Source: Rhizophagus irregularis
Taxonomy: Eukaryota > Glomeromycota > Glomeromycetes > Glomerales > Glomeraceae
NCBI RefSeq assembly: GCF_026210795.1
Contig: NC_089436.1
Location: forward strand, 496,001-560,000
Direction: 5' to 3'
Length of the DNA: 64,000 nucleotides
Shown here: positions 45,247 through 58,008 of the stretch, one piece after another
How the letters are laid out: each line of letters opens with the position of its first letter
How positions within the stretch are numbered: the first letter of the stretch is position 1
Translations under genes and position numbers: made by a program
The notes under the pieces: generated by a model
Told to the model about the DNA's origin: nothing
Seen by the model: only the letters and a program-made list of their open reading frames with translations
Database searches by the model: none

Positions 45247-45820
45247 CTATTGTACTAGTGATTTGTAGACTACATTTTTATGACAACAGTCTATAGGACC
45301 TCCAGGAGGAAAACCTACAATTTTACAACCCCAATATATTGCAAGCCGAATTTCAACCCATGTTCCCTTTGCTGGTCTTTGACTTTTCTCATATTGATGG
45401 TATGAAACGTATGGATTAACTTCATGAGGACCTTTTTTCTCACAATGATGGTCATTGAAAAAGTGAGGATCTCTTAAGAATCTATAATAGACTTTATCAT
45501 TTTTAAAAGTAAAGTGGCCAAATGCTTCTGGAGCATTTCTTCCATATTTACCATCAGGAACATAAGTCGTGATGATGAGTAATGGGTCATCTGGTGACCA
45601 CTTGGCATCTTTAATTTTAACACCATCTTTGCAAAACAATAAAGTGCATTAACTTTTCATCCGTAGAATTGTTAAACAATAAGATCGTTATTAACATACC
45701 GAATTCTTTTTTACATTCAAAACTTCTGCTGCCAGAAGGATAACAGGCGTGAGTTTTTTCAACATGTATAAGGAAAAATATAAGTAAAGCAAATAAAATA
45801 ATAAAGCGTTTCTGATTCAT
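45247..45820 (-). CDS. Small secreted cysteine-containing protein
   Basis: Two exons on the minus strand: 45820-45700 and 45626-45247, separated by a 73-nt phase-1 intron (gtatgt...caaag), giving 166 residues. MNQKRFIILFALLIFFLIHV is a typical signal peptide with likely cleavage after THA (residue 25). The mature chain starts CYPSGSRSF and has six cysteines (C26, C36, then HHC, WGC and a DCC pair), compatible with three disulfides. There is no transmembrane segment after the signal and no GPI-like tail. The domain is not recognised. Intact exons and splice sites support a real gene. In a mycorrhizal fungus such a protein is a candidate effector or apoplastic protein, but that is inference. 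Upstream on the minus strand a TATA-like stretch (AAATATAAATAAA) lies at about 45890-45870. Confidence 0.75.
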
Positions 45821-45954
45821 GATGAAATTATAATTGTTATGATAATGTTCAAAATCACCATTATACCGTGTATTTATTTATATTTTTTGCTCAAGATAAG
45901 GAAAAAATTTTTATAGAATTCCATTTCCCGAACCGGTTCATTTTCCAATATTTA

Positions 45955-46113
45955 ACCCTGTAAAAAAAGTCGATCCGTTTTTTTATATTCCATCTTTTTT
46001 TTCATATTTCCGGGATTAATAACCTTAAATCACGGAATTTATCGAATTATTTAAATGGGCACGTAAAAGGCTCTCATTTTCACAGAAATAACGGATAAAA
46101 TTTTTTATAGGGT
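45955..46113. mobile_element. ACCCTGTAAAAA-family MITE, complete copy
   Basis: The left end is ACCCTGTAAAAAAAGTCGAT and the right end reads ATTTTTTATAGGGT. Internally CGTTTTTT/AACGG words pair. It lies about 135 bp upstream of the secreted-protein gene. It is related to 24480-24587 and shares ends with 49300-49376 and 57808-58008. Confidence 0.65.
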
Positions 46114-48136
46114 ATATTCTGAATTTATCCCCTGATCGGCACCATTTACACGATTATGCAAATGTAATTATACCTACTGGGTTGCAAATTTTATAGGAAA
46201 TTTAAATTTTGCGGTAAAATTAACTATTGATTATACTATAATGGACTGATTTGAAAATTTGAGTAATTCAAAACTTTCTTTTAATTTATTTGTAATCTCA
46301 ATATTATTTTTCAAGTGCAAAAGTAATAGTTCCAAAGCTTTTTAAAATTTAATTATTTTTTTAAATCTTTAAATGAAACAAAAACCAAGCGAAAGAAAAA
46401 TAAGATTCAACAATAAAATATACTATTTTTATACTCACGATATACTATAAAACACTTACTATTGTGTAAATGGCAGGGGATAAATCAATTATCTCCTAGC
46501 TAATTGGAATAGTAAAATTTTACTAATTCCTAATTAGTCATGAGATAAGTAATACGAACATTTTACTAGGTTAATAGTAAATGATGTACTATAAGCTTTC
46601 TTTTTAGCCGATCCCATTTTGACAATACGGTTGTTGACTGTCGAAAGATTATTTGATTGCAAAATTTAAATAATATTAATTAGCAAAGTTTTAAAAATAA
46701 GTATAATAAACCTTCATACTAATTTTAGTGATTAGCTGAGTTTATAAATGATCGGGAATCTTCGTTTACTTCCTCATATAGATAGCCAGGGAATTACTAA
46801 TTTGAGTTAAAATAGTTAATATTTAATGAGTGGCACGCTCCAGGGGTTTCATGGGAAGGGGAACATTACCCTTCGGGGAAAAAACCCTATTATTCCTAAC
46901 TCCCCATGAAATAAATAATACTAATAAAAATAATAATATAATATGTACGTTAACTATTTTTACATGAGAACCACGCAGTAATTTATATGCATACAGTAAG
47001 TACATAAATTTAATGACTTGACAATAATTCTTAACAACAATTCCTTAATCTTTGTTACGTGTATTATGCAATAAATTAAAAAAGTATCATCTATATATTA
47101 GAAATGGAATTCGTGAAATTGGAATTTCAGAAAATGATAGAGTTCTGAAAATCACATTAGAATCATGTACTGTATGCTGATGAATGAATTCGATAACTTG
47201 CAGTTGTATGTGCAACGTTGTAACATTTATTTGTAAATCTCTACAACGTTGATAAAGTTACAGTTACTATAAAATCAAGATTCTAATAACAAACAAACTT
47301 GGTTTATTCAATTAATGTGATGGCTTATCATAGTATTTTTCAAATATAAAATAACTTATTATCGTTCAGTTAGTAAGATCATTTAGACTTTATTGACCGT
47401 TATTTTTTTTTTTTAATTGATCGATGTTACTTATTTTATTTTATTTTATAACAAAATAACCTGCATTATTCGCATGTGATCAATTTAAATTTATCAAAAA
47501 TTACTATTTAATTGGTAAGATCGGCACAATTACTAATAGTCTGAATCATAAATTCGAAGAATTGATTTTTTGAGCTTATCTGTTTTTATATTTTAAGAAA
47601 ATCTTTGAAAATTTGTCAAAAAATACTTAATTGGCAATAAGCACATATACAGTATAATAAATCAATAATTATATTTTAATATTTATGACTTACCTATATA
47701 CGCAGCTTAGATTCAAATTGCCCAAAATTCACTAATACGTTTATATAGCGACAGTGCTAAATTGGCAATTAATATATTACTATGAATAAGAATTTTTTTT
47801 ATTTTATGAAAGATTAAATGAATTGGTATTTAATTAGAATGAAATGTTAAAAAAAAAGTTTTTGGCCGAGCCATGGCTATTTCTGTGTGCGTCCACATTT
47901 AAAAGATCCAATGATTTATAACGAATATAAAAAAAAATAAAAGCAATGTAAAAAGCTAGTCGAATAAAAATTAAATTCTAAATCAATTACCACAACATTA
48001 CGAAAATAAAATTTTAAAACTTCGTCATTATAACCCTTTAACTGTATTCCGGTGGAACTTATTAATAATTTTAGAAAAGTTACAGCAGTTAGAGGGATAG
48101 ATGATCATTGGCTTAAGGGTATGGACCGAAAGGCGT
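46114..48136. other. Gene-free interval with small palindromes
   Basis: TAGTAAAATTTTACTA at about 46510-46525 lies inside a larger inverted pair (AATTGGAAT/ATTCCTAATT). Near 46840-46915, TTTCATGGG and CCCCATGAAA form an inverted pair around a GC-rich stretch. No exon. Confidence 0.4.
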
Positions 48137-48245
48137 CCTTAACGTGGGACTGGGGGTGTATGATATTGATATTAACGTACGAACTGGTAGCATTAACCCC
48201 GGCCAGTTCGTACGTTAATATCGTACACCCCACTGTACATTAAGG
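48137..48245. mobile_element. Foldback element, about 45-bp arms
   Basis: The left arm runs from CCTTAACGTGG to ATTAACGTACGAACTGG; the right arm is its reverse complement with several changes (CCAGTTCGTACGTTAATATC ... ACATTAAGG). The spacer is only about 15 nt. The ORF that spans it is chance. Confidence 0.8.
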
Positions 48246-48537
48246 GCCACGGGCAAATCCTCATGTTGATCAAGTACATCACGTGGCTCTGCATAATTCT
48301 GGCCAGTTGTCGGGATTTTGACCGGATCCCTTGGCGTAATGACATTTAAATCTGCTGGCGATCTTCAATATCCCGTTCTATTGATTTTGTATTATAATAA
48401 AAATATTAATTTTAAAATATAAAAACTAATTTTTGCTTTTTTTATAAACTTTATGTATTAATAAAATATATTTAGTTGTTTCTTAATTTTTGCGATATAT
48501 TATTAAAATTATTAAATAATAAATAATATAATAAATA

Positions 48538-48590
48538 CTTATTGGATAGATATCAGTCAAAGACTGATATCTCTTTTCCCCATCCAATAA
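48538..48590. repeat. Nested hairpin
   Basis: An outer pair TTATTGGAT/ATCCAATAA encloses a perfect 10-bp stem GATATCAGTC/GACTGATATC with a 3-nt loop. Confidence 0.75.
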
Positions 48591-49299
48591 CTTATAGTTC
48601 AGTCGTTAGGAATGATGCGGTGACCAATAGGAATTAATGCTACTAATAACGATTTCAATATTAGAAATTTTTATTAGATAAATAAACTGATAGCGAATCT
48701 AGCTAGACTCAAGAAAAAATATAAGAATAGGCAAACTACGATATATATTAAATTTAACCATGAGAAAAAACTATAGTATAGGTTTTTATATCCCTTATGT
48801 CATTAAAATCCTGCATCGACTGAACAACAATAACAAAAAATATTAATTTTTAAAAATTATTACATAATAAAAAAATTAATTATTACAAAGTATTAAAAAT
48901 AATAATACGTCTATAAAAAGGAATAAAAAAAACAAATGGTATCGGGATAGTAAGTGTCGGGATAATGAGTGTTAATGTCGGAAATAATGAGATTATCATT
49001 TATCAGGATTGTGAACATCGAGTTTGCGTCATAACGGAAATCTGACCATCGGGATTTTTGATCGGCTCCCAATTTAATTTCCCTTTATCATGATATGACC
49101 CTGCGTGGCACAATGACAGCCAATCATTCAACATCGTAATTACTGTAATTAATGATTAGAAGAAAATGTGCCGCTAATATAAACTATACAAGTAAAAATT
49201 TTTATACTGGTGCAACTCTTTATTCATCAAATAATTTCTATAGATGTAAAAAAAAATACACTATAAATTTATTTACAACTTTTCTTATCATGCTTATTC

Positions 49300-49376
49300 A
49301 CCCTATAAAAATTTTTCAGAAAATTGATCACGTGCCTGAGTTTCTTCGGAATAAAAACGAATTTTTTTTGTAGGGT
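49300..49376. mobile_element. ACCCTATAAAAA-type MITE, short copy
   Basis: ACCCTATAAAAATTTTTCAG at the left and TTTTTTTTGTAGGGT at the right bound 77 bp. The ends match those at 45955-46113 and 57808-58008; the interior differs. Confidence 0.55.
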
Positions 49377-49566
49377 CAATGTTATTTGACAACATATTGG
49401 CCAATCCAAATCACTGTCTTCCGATTCTTCATGTTCTCATCTGCATTTATTCTTATATTATTATCTTCAAACCTTTCTAATCCTTCTCTTTTTAATTGAA
49501 ATATTCTTGGTGTTAAATCAATAAATTCTTCTTCTTCTCCAAATCATTAAAATTACTCCTCAATAC

Positions 49567-49712
49567 TACTTTACAGATCGTAGCGATGGCTTAATGCGCA
49601 GTAACTGCATACATGTAATTTCTTTACGATTACATAATGTGGTCACTATGTATTTATAACGCAGTTACTGCGCATTAAGCCATCGCTACGATCTTGAAGT
49701 TTCTGTAAAGTA
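49567..49712. repeat. Perfect 33-bp inverted repeat with outer TACTTTACAG arms
   Basis: 49576-49608 (GATCGTAGCGATGGCTTAAT...) pairs perfectly with 49661-49693. Outside these, TACTTTACAG (49567-49576) and CTGTAAAGTA (49703-49712) pair too, with a 9-12 nt extra piece on the right. The spacer is 52 nt. This is a young foldback element or a structured RNA source; no tRNA fold is apparent. Confidence 0.85.
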
Positions 49713-51794
49713 GCTGATTCTTACACTTCGAATGTTATAATTCTTTATCTGCATTTGAAATATCATGATAAAAGCTCTCAATAAAGTTTCTAATATATTG
49801 AAATGCATTCTTTTTCTCCACTTGTCATAAAAGAATCTAAGATTTGAAAAATTACGTTTACACCAGCACTTTTAGGAATTATTCAAATAATTTTAAAGCC
49901 AATGTTTGTATATAACTGAAGGTTTACTTGATTTACAAATTGACCATCATGTAATGATGGGTTTATAATATCCAAGTTGAGGGTGCATTATAAGGTGCCT
50001 GGGTAGCTATTCTGAGCCCTGAGACGGAATAATTTTCGAGAACGATATAGATAATAAATCACATGAATGAGTTAGAAAAATTCACAACCTTTCCTGCATT
50101 TTCTCATTCCATTCCAAATATTCCCTGCTTTAGGATTATTTTCAAAAAAAAAAAAAATTCCTTTCTCAATGCCTTTCCTTTGTATGCAGGATGTAAAATA
50201 AAAGTTAAAATATTTGCATTATTAATAAAAAAATTTATTATTAAATAAATTATACAATATATACTGACTGTATGTATCATTTGCAATTATACATACCATT
50301 CATTATAAATTTTCATAAAGTGATTAGGAAGCGTCATCATCAGTTTTAATTGGATATAATTTTTTTTGCAAGATTAGTAGTTTCTTCGTTCTAAAACTAA
50401 AATTGCAATTTTAATAGGAAGAAGCACTTTTGCTAAATGATTCATATTATAAAAACCTCGTGAACTAAGAATTAAGAACTAATATTATTATAATTATCTA
50501 AAAAATATTACAAATTAATCGTTGTTAATTATTACATACTCGCAATATTTTAAATAAAAAGAAGTAATTATTTAATACTCTTATAAACCTCCTTTGTTGC
50601 GTCATAATTGAATCAACAGCTTCATAATCCAACGTGTTTCAACATACGTTTTAAGTTTATCCCCTTCAATTTGATGTTTTTTTCACCAACCCTTGAAAAT
50701 AGAATGCATTTGTCATAAGACCGAACCCAAATTGAAACAAGAATCGATACATCTGACGTTTATTTGCCATGTGTATAAAATAGGATATGACGACGCGCAT
50801 ATAAGAATAGGGATACATATTGTAAATATTGTAAATGTATTATAAATTTATGAATAAAGTAAAGGACGCGCATTGAAAAATTATAGTTAAAAATGGTATA
50901 ATTTGCGGCATTTCAATAGTGTAATAACAACGTCATACCGTTATGTTGCAATAATACTCACGTTATGGCATATATATACTATAACATCCACAAGTTAAAA
51001 AAAAAAAGGTATATACCCTTTTTTTGGCGGGAAGCTGGAAAACCTTTTTTTTCCAGCAAACAGTAGTAGAACCAATTAAGATGAATTATATACGAAAGAT
51101 AAACATTAACAGAAACACCGGATTCGATAATAGTAAGAACTGTAAGAATCTGTGAACCGAATTAAGTTAATTTATTTTATAAATTATTCTGATTGGATAA
51201 AAGATTTGATGGTGTACAACTATTGCTGCGGTGATAAATTGAAAGTTTTCAGAAATTTTTTTTTTTTAATAAATATATAAAATAATATTGTAAATATCTA
51301 CTATCAAACTACAAACTATCAAACAACGGATGAATGTTATATATTGTTTTGATGATATCGCATATACAGTACATTTTAAGGTGCAATGATGTAATCTTTT
51401 TACGGGGAATTTTTATTTGCATTATCTGTATCATAACAAAGAAGATAGAATTTCGGTTCGAGATTCCATTTGTATTGTATAAATTATATATATATTGTTT
51501 ATTTATTATCAGTTCATCTAAAGTTTATCCTCCCTTAACGAGATCAAATTCATTGAAAAAATCAAAAATGTAAATTTAAAATGAAAAAAAAGGTTGATTT
51601 AAGGTTAAATCTCAAAAAAAAAAAAAATATGTGCATATTATTTATTATTATTTTTGAAACAAGATTAGATCGTAATTCGGATTAAAATCTTATTTAAAAA
51701 ATCTTGTACTTTCAAGGGAATATTAAAAATCTTCTTTTAAATAAATAGGAAATACCTTTTAATTTTAAAAATGGATAAATTAAATCCTTTAAGG

Positions 51795-51840
51795 GGTTGA
51801 AAGTGTTGAAAGAGTTGAAAGAGTTGAAAGGATTGAAAAG
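51795..51840. repeat. 9-10-bp tandem repeat (GTTGAAAGA)
   Basis: Five consecutive units: GTTGAAAGT, GTTGAAAGA, GTTGAAAGA, GTTGAAAGG and ATTGAAAAG. Confidence 0.85.
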
Positions 51841-53285
51841 TTATTATTGGTTAGATATTACTATTATTGAGTATTATCGAGTACTATTAGTAGTTGATGT
51901 ATTATTGGTGGTATCAGGTGCAACAAAGAAAAATCATGTCATTATGATACTAATATGATAATCATATTTTTATCACGAAAGATATTATATAAAAAAAAAA
52001 AGAGTTCTATATTAGTTTAAACCGAATTAAAACCGAATTAAACCAAAATTAAACCTTAATTAAGTGAAAAATACCTTTCCATAAAAATAAAAGAAAAGAA
52101 AAAAAAGAAAAGGAGAAAAAAATTTAAATTTCATCCCCTTAAAAAAAAAAACTTAGATTCGAAAGATAGTACTGTATTATAATTATTTTTTTAAAATAAG
52201 TACACTTATTCTTACTCTTACATGAATGACATTCAATGAATGAATGAAAAAAAAATTTTATTTATATATGTTTTTTTTATCTTTAAGAATTTCTTTATTT
52301 CGTTAATTCATTGATGATTTGTCAGAATTTAATCATGTACCAATTGTACCATGTTGTTTATTATTATCCAATATCAGATATTAATTATTAATCATATATG
52401 CAAAAAAAAACTCATTTTCATTCTCCGATTTTTAAAATAGATCCGACTCATCATGATTGATTTTTAATTTTTAAGAGAAATAATAATTTTTTCACACGCA
52501 AATTAAATTAATTGCATAAATTTAGCAAAATAAAGGGAACAGGAGAAAACCTTATTTTTATTTATTTAAAGATTACAAAAGATCTTCTTGATTGTCATTG
52601 ATCTGTGTGTACGTCCCCTTCGGGATACGCGTATAATGAATGAACTTTAAAAAAAGATACTATCTCATAAATGTAAAAAATGAATAAAATGGTTCGAGAA
52701 ATTGTTTTACAAACAAAGAAGAATAAAGATAACAAGAAATAAAAAGAAAATTACTTAAAGGGGGATAAGATTATACGTACGCGTGTATGAAATTCCGTAT
52801 CGAGTAATATAAAAAAGAATTTGTACATCCGCGTAAAAAAAGTTTTTTACACAAATAAATAAATTTAAAGGAAACAAAACATGCCAAAGTTAGTCAAATC
52901 TCATTGAAGAAAACAAAACTGCGCAATGAGACTGCAAATACTGCAGGGGAAATGAGGAATTCGCGTAAAAAAAATATAAATGATTGAACTTGAAAAAAGA
53001 GAACAAGAAACAAATTATAACTTTAAATGTGAGAGTTTGGACCGCAATGGATAATTTTAACGGAATCGCGCACTAATATGGTGAAATTATTCTTTTCTTT
53101 TACTTTCTTGGATATTTACATAAGAATTTATTATTTACATGATTACTTTATTATTTACAAGATTTGTTTTTAACATTTGGAAAAAAATCATCCTAAAATT
53201 AATTTTTTAATTTTCTTCAATTGTAAAAAATATATGTCGATCTAAAAATGCATTTTATTGATATACGTGAAAAAAGTAATTAATT

Positions 53286-53396
53286 TATATGGTGAACGCC
53301 ACTCTTAAATCTCCGATATTTAAAAGAAAAAATTAGAATTGTTTTTTGAGAGTGGCGCAGAATTTAAAAGAAAGAGATTTTAATTCACCATTATAT
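53286..53396. mobile_element. Foldback/MITE-like inverted repeat
   Basis: Outer arms TATATGGTGAA and TTCACCATTATAT; inner pair GCCACTCT/AGAGTGGC. No coding sequence. Confidence 0.6.
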
Positions 53397-54890
53397 GAAG
53401 AACAATGTCATATATTAGGAATATACGGTATGTTAACAGTTAATACAATGTGAGATGGAATTTTAACGCCATTTTGCATAAATATAATATATAATTTGGT
53501 AAAGATTTACATCGTGGTTAATGTGCGTGGCAAAACAATATTGTTCTATTTTTCACTATTTGCGTCAACATTTTGTTTAAAATATTCTAAAATAATGAAT
53601 GAACCTTTAAATGTATAAACATTTTACTTCCTTGAAGAATTTTTTGAATAATGTAGAAATTTCAAAATGTGTGTAATATTCGGTTTATTTAAGCATAAGT
53701 ATGTTTGATCTACAACAAAGTTATTATATATTTAGGAAAACTGTGGCTAAACTTGCAGTCCATAATATAAATTAAGAAATGATATTCCTAGGAACAATTA
53801 TTTGTGGCTTCAACGTTAAACAATAGAATATATTTAATGATGCCATCCTTCTATATTCGAAAATACTTTAGAACATATTAGAACATAAATGATTATTCGT
53901 AAAATATTTTAGAACATAATAATCATAATGATAATTTTAATTATATTATATTAAAATTTAAATTTTTCCTTTGTCTTTTTAAGAAATTTTTAATCGATTA
54001 CATGAAAATATTAGAATTTTGTCTAATTTTCGAAACATTTTCTTTAGATTTATTTCTTTAAATGTATTTTCGCACTTTCCCTTTAATATATTTATGAAAC
54101 TCAATAGTAAAAAGATCATCAAGTCCCCCATGAAAATTCATTGTAAATAATATACAGTATGTAGCATCTACTATATGTATATGTACTTACATACAATATA
54201 TTCAATATAGTAAATTATTTTAAAAAACGTAAATTAGAAAGATAAAGAAAAAAAGGTACATAAAAAAGGTACATAAAAAATTAAAATATTTAAAATATTT
54301 TATTTTTTATAATAATAATAAAAATAAAAAAATTTTTTTAAAAAATTACTTTTCCGTATATGATATTAAGTTGTAACACTTAATACGTAATTTATATTTA
54401 ATCATTATTTTATCATGGTTAAATTATTAAAACAATGAATGTACATTATAATAAAATATATTGTTCAGATTTACAATCTATAAATAATTTATGTTTAAAA
54501 TATAATAAAATTTTTTCTTTCCAAATTCAACCCCATTATAGTTACATTGTTCAAATTTAACACTATTCAATAGAAAATTCGATTGTCCAATCGATAATCA
54601 TTTTTTTTTGTTATCAACTTTTATTGAACAATAAACATTCGATAAACTATTAACCCTGAAATCGCATAAAAATGACGGATTTTGGACGTACTTTCAAAAA
54701 TTCAAAAAAAATCATTTTCTTTGAAAATAAAAACAAACAAATAATAATAATAATAATCCTTTTTTTTTTAAAAAAAAAAAAGAAATAGTTTCAAAAAAAA
54801 GAAATAGTTTCAAAAATAGAAACACTTTCAATTTAATAATAAATTTTCTTATCTTTTCCCCCATTAACATTAGTTATCATATTTATCAAA

Positions 54891-55457
54891 ATGCATGCCT
54901 CAGCAGTAGTCTGTGATGAACGCGTCACTGAAAATCAATCACAATCACCTTGTAAAGCTCGTCATTTCAAGGCTATTGAAGGAATTCCTTCAACTTATAT
55001 TCTTGAAAAACTTCATCAATTGGGACCAAGATATTATGGTGATAAATCAACAGCTTTTGCAGAACTTTATGTTGAAGGAATAGATAAACCATTTTGGGTT
55101 CATGAGGAATATCTCGTTCTTCAATCCGTTTTCTTTCAAGAAACTCTTCAAAATGTCACTTCTGGGGATATAATTACAATTACTTTACCTTCTCCTGATA
55201 CTTTTGAACATATCTTGCAATATTTATATGATGGTGACGCTGATAAATGGTATGATACTTTGACTCCTGAAAATTATTTCGGTGTCTGGCAAAATATTGA
55301 ATCTCTCGGTTTGGGAATTGAAGCGAGGGCCATTTGTCTTACTTATTATCATAGCGAGATTAAAAAGAAAAACTTAAATGATGATGATGATGATGATGAT
55401 GATGAAATGATTGATGATGACATGATGGATGATGATGATGAAGAATGTATTCGATAA
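54891..55457 (+). CDS. BTB/POZ-domain protein with poly-Asp tail
   Basis: Single exon, 188 residues. Residues about 55-152 form a BTB fold: AFAELYVEG.DKPFWVHEEYLVLQS.FFQ matches the strand-turn-helix where FxVHK/S..L...S.FF is usual; then ITLPSPDTFEHILQYLYDGD (the IxLPDxxPxxFxxxLxYLYTG motif) and a helical end (WQNIESLGLGIEARAICLTY). BTB domains dimerise and often act as adaptors for Cullin-3 ubiquitin ligases or in transcription. No BACK, Kelch or zinc-finger partner follows; instead residues 163-186 are almost all Asp/Met/Glu, coded by GAT runs. The N-terminus includes SPCKARHFKAIEGIPSTYIL. The gene is intact and its base composition is less AT-rich than the flanks. The partner is unknown. 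Confidence 0.85.
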   Translation: MHASAVVCDERVTENQSQSPCKARHFKAIEGIPSTYILEKLHQLGPRYYGDKSTAFAELYVEGIDKPFWVHEEYLVLQSVFFQETLQNVTSGDIITITLPSPDTFEHILQYLYDGDADKWYDTLTPENYFGVWQNIESLGLGIEARAICLTYYHSEIKKKNLNDDDDDDDDEMIDDDMMDDDDEECIR

Positions 55458-57446
55458 ATTTTCATAAATTTCATTAAACCCATAATTTTTATACTTTTTT
55501 TTCATTAATAGCGATTTTATTATAAAATGAACATTTTTAAACAAAACAAAACATTTTTAAATTTTATATGTTGATAACTTTTACATTCAATTTCAAATTT
55601 TTACAAATTTCACACATTTATTTCAACAACCGCTAATACGCATTTCTCCAATAATTTTTTTTTTTGTAAGATTCTTTTCATAAATATTAATAATATTATA
55701 GATAAATTTATTTCATATATACATATTCCGAAATTATCCAAATTATCCACAATCAACAAAATTTGTAAATTTTTATATAAAAGAAATTCATTAAAGAATA
55801 ATTCGTTTGAACACTTTTTTTTTTCAAAAAAAATATATATATATATATATTCTAAGCTTTTTTTTATTATCTATTTCAAAATTTATGTTAAAAAATTGTA
55901 AAAATTTTTAAAATGTTAAAAAAAAATGTTAAAAGCGTTAAAAATGTAAATTAAGTTGACATATTTGATATCGATTTTGATACCGATATGTTTTTTAAAA
56001 AAAATAAAAAAATAAAAATTCAATCTTTTCTTGGCGTTTTAGAAATGTAATAACAAACTTACTAATTTAAAAATTTGAAATTTACATAATAAAAAATTAT
56101 AAAAACTTCTCATGTTTGATTAGAAAGACATAACAATGATTTAATCTATTAATTTTTATTATTCTTTATTCTAATCCGTCTATTGTTAAGACGTATAATT
56201 TTAAATTCATATATTTTATTTATTTTTATTAGAAATTTGTTTTTCTTCTCAAATTTGATTGCATTTATCATTTTCATATTATCACCGTTTTTAAAATGGT
56301 GTGCCAGTTTACTTGTGATCGTATATTCGAATCTCAATATTCGTCCGGTTTTCATCCGATTTTTGTTCGGTTATATTTTTTTTTATTCAAATATAACTCT
56401 ATACTCCATTTTGAAACCGGTGATAAATTTTCTCCACTTTAAGGAAACAAAAAACAAAAATAGAGTCATAATGTTTAGACGAACTTGTGCCATCCAAAAT
56501 GTTTTAAATATTTAAAGATTTACAAAATCCTTACCAAATGCATCAAGTCGATCCATATGACCATATCTAAATTCATTTATTATTTTTAGTAAAACTGTCG
56601 TCAAGAGCCTTTAAGAAGCAACACTAACCACATTTTTATTCTGAATGGACTTTGGGTATTTTAGAAGCCTTAAATGAATTAAGTATAATGTAAAATCTTT
56701 TAAAAACTGTTGGTATTGTTTAAAATTGTTCAACGGCCGCGTTATCACTTTATTAATAGAAATGTTTCGCGTAAAACAAAATATTAAATTGCAATGAAAT
56801 ATTATAATAATCAGTATTATAAATATTGCTATAAAAAGTCTAATAAAATAAGAATAATAATAAAGAATAATAATAAAGTTATTATAATATCTTAATATTG
56901 TATTATGTATCGATGTAAATAAAATATTGATCTTGACTTTTTTTATAAATTTAATTTAAACAATTTAACGTGGTTTTATGCCTTTTTAACTTTATTAATG
57001 AACAATACAACGAAGACAGTATTGCAAACGCATTTTGTACAAGAGTCACCCGTACACCACAACTGAGCCACAGTACAGATGACATCTTTTTTTTATAAAT
57101 AAAATATCAGATATCTGATATGCTTTTTTTTTTAATATTAATATCAACATTCAACATATTACGTATATATCATCATAAATTTATTATAAAATTTTTTTTT
57201 ATCTTTGGGTTAGGTTACCGGATGTTTCAATAATTTATAATTTGAAAATATGAAAGTAATAAAAAGATAATTAAAAAAAAATCATAAAAAAAAAATAGAT
57301 ATTTTATAATAAAAATTTTTGAAAGGATTTTATAATTTTTTGAATTACAGTTAGAACTTGATATACAAACCTTCCAGTTTAATAGAAAAAATCATTATAT
57401 GAAAATTTATAATATTTATATATAAAAATAATGTTTTTACTTCAAA
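55458..57446. other. Gene-free AT-rich interval
   Basis: A hydrophobic frame at 56183-56515 is Phe/Ile-rich low-complexity translation and I do not call it a gene. TATATATATATATATATATA lies near 55830-55850. TTATTATAATAATAAAG-type repeats lie at 56850-56885. Confidence 0.4.
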
Positions 57447-57563
57447 TCACCGGGGGTGATCATCACCGTTGGCCAGAATTATCAATTTTTACCGGCACTA
57501 TATTTTTTTAATGCTGGTTGGTTGTTATAATTTCAGTTACCAGTGATCATCACCTCCTGGTAA
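57447..57563. mobile_element. MITE with GGTGATCATCACC cores
   Basis: Both ends carry the palindrome GTGATCATCAC; the outer parts TCACCGGGGG and CTCCTGGTAA pair imperfectly. About 117 bp, non-coding. Confidence 0.5.
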
Positions 57564-57807
57564 TAGTTAGAAAAATTCTAAAATCTTAAAAAATTGCTTT
57601 ATTTAAAATTCACTACAAAATAATATTTTAATTTTATATTTATATATGGGTTTTGTAGATTATCACTATGGTGATATATTGCCAGACTTTAAATGTCATA
57701 TATTTAGCAAATTCATCATGTAGCAATAAATTGTACTTATATGTTTTTTTGTTAATACATTTTTCTATACATATTCTATTAATACATTCTTTCTATCATA
57801 CATTCTA

Positions 57808-58008
57808 ACCCTATAAAAAATTTTTATCCAAATATTCCCATTATTTCTCCGTGTATTCTGTAAAAATTCCGTGAAAATGATACATTCACGGATATCCGTG
57901 TTAGCGAGATGAAAATTTCCATGATTTAAGGCTATAAATTCCATTAAAATGATACATTCACGGAAAAAATATGGAAAGATAAAACACAGATCAGATTTTT
58001 TACAGGGT
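57808..58008. mobile_element. ACCCTATAAAAA-type MITE, long copy
   Basis: ACCCTATAAAAAATTTTTAT at the left, ATTTTTTACAGGGT at the right; AATGATACATTCACGGA is repeated inside (about 57878 and 57947) next to CCGTGAAA/CCGTG words. It sits close to the start of the MULE remnant. Confidence 0.6.

Larger units (their letters stand above)
49713..54890. other. Long gene-free interval
   Basis: No exon found over 5 kb. Content: a hairpin GCTGGAAAA/TTTTCCAGC at 51034-51058, long A/T runs, a GTTGAAAGA repeat, and one foldback (53286-53396), described separately. The last 150 bp before 54891 has T-run/A-run symmetry and a duplicated AAAAAAAGAAATAGTTTC word (54776, 54795), probably the BTB gene's leader. 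Confidence 0.4.

Noticed and set aside
49567-49712. Considered as a tRNA or structured ncRNA
   Set aside because: The 33-bp stem is perfect and long, and no cloverleaf, T-loop or anticodon arm can be drawn; a foldback element is simpler.
56183-56515. 110-codon membrane-protein-like ORF
   Set aside because: Hydrophobicity is explained by AT-rich codons; no homology recognised, no splice signals, and the opposite strand is equally open.
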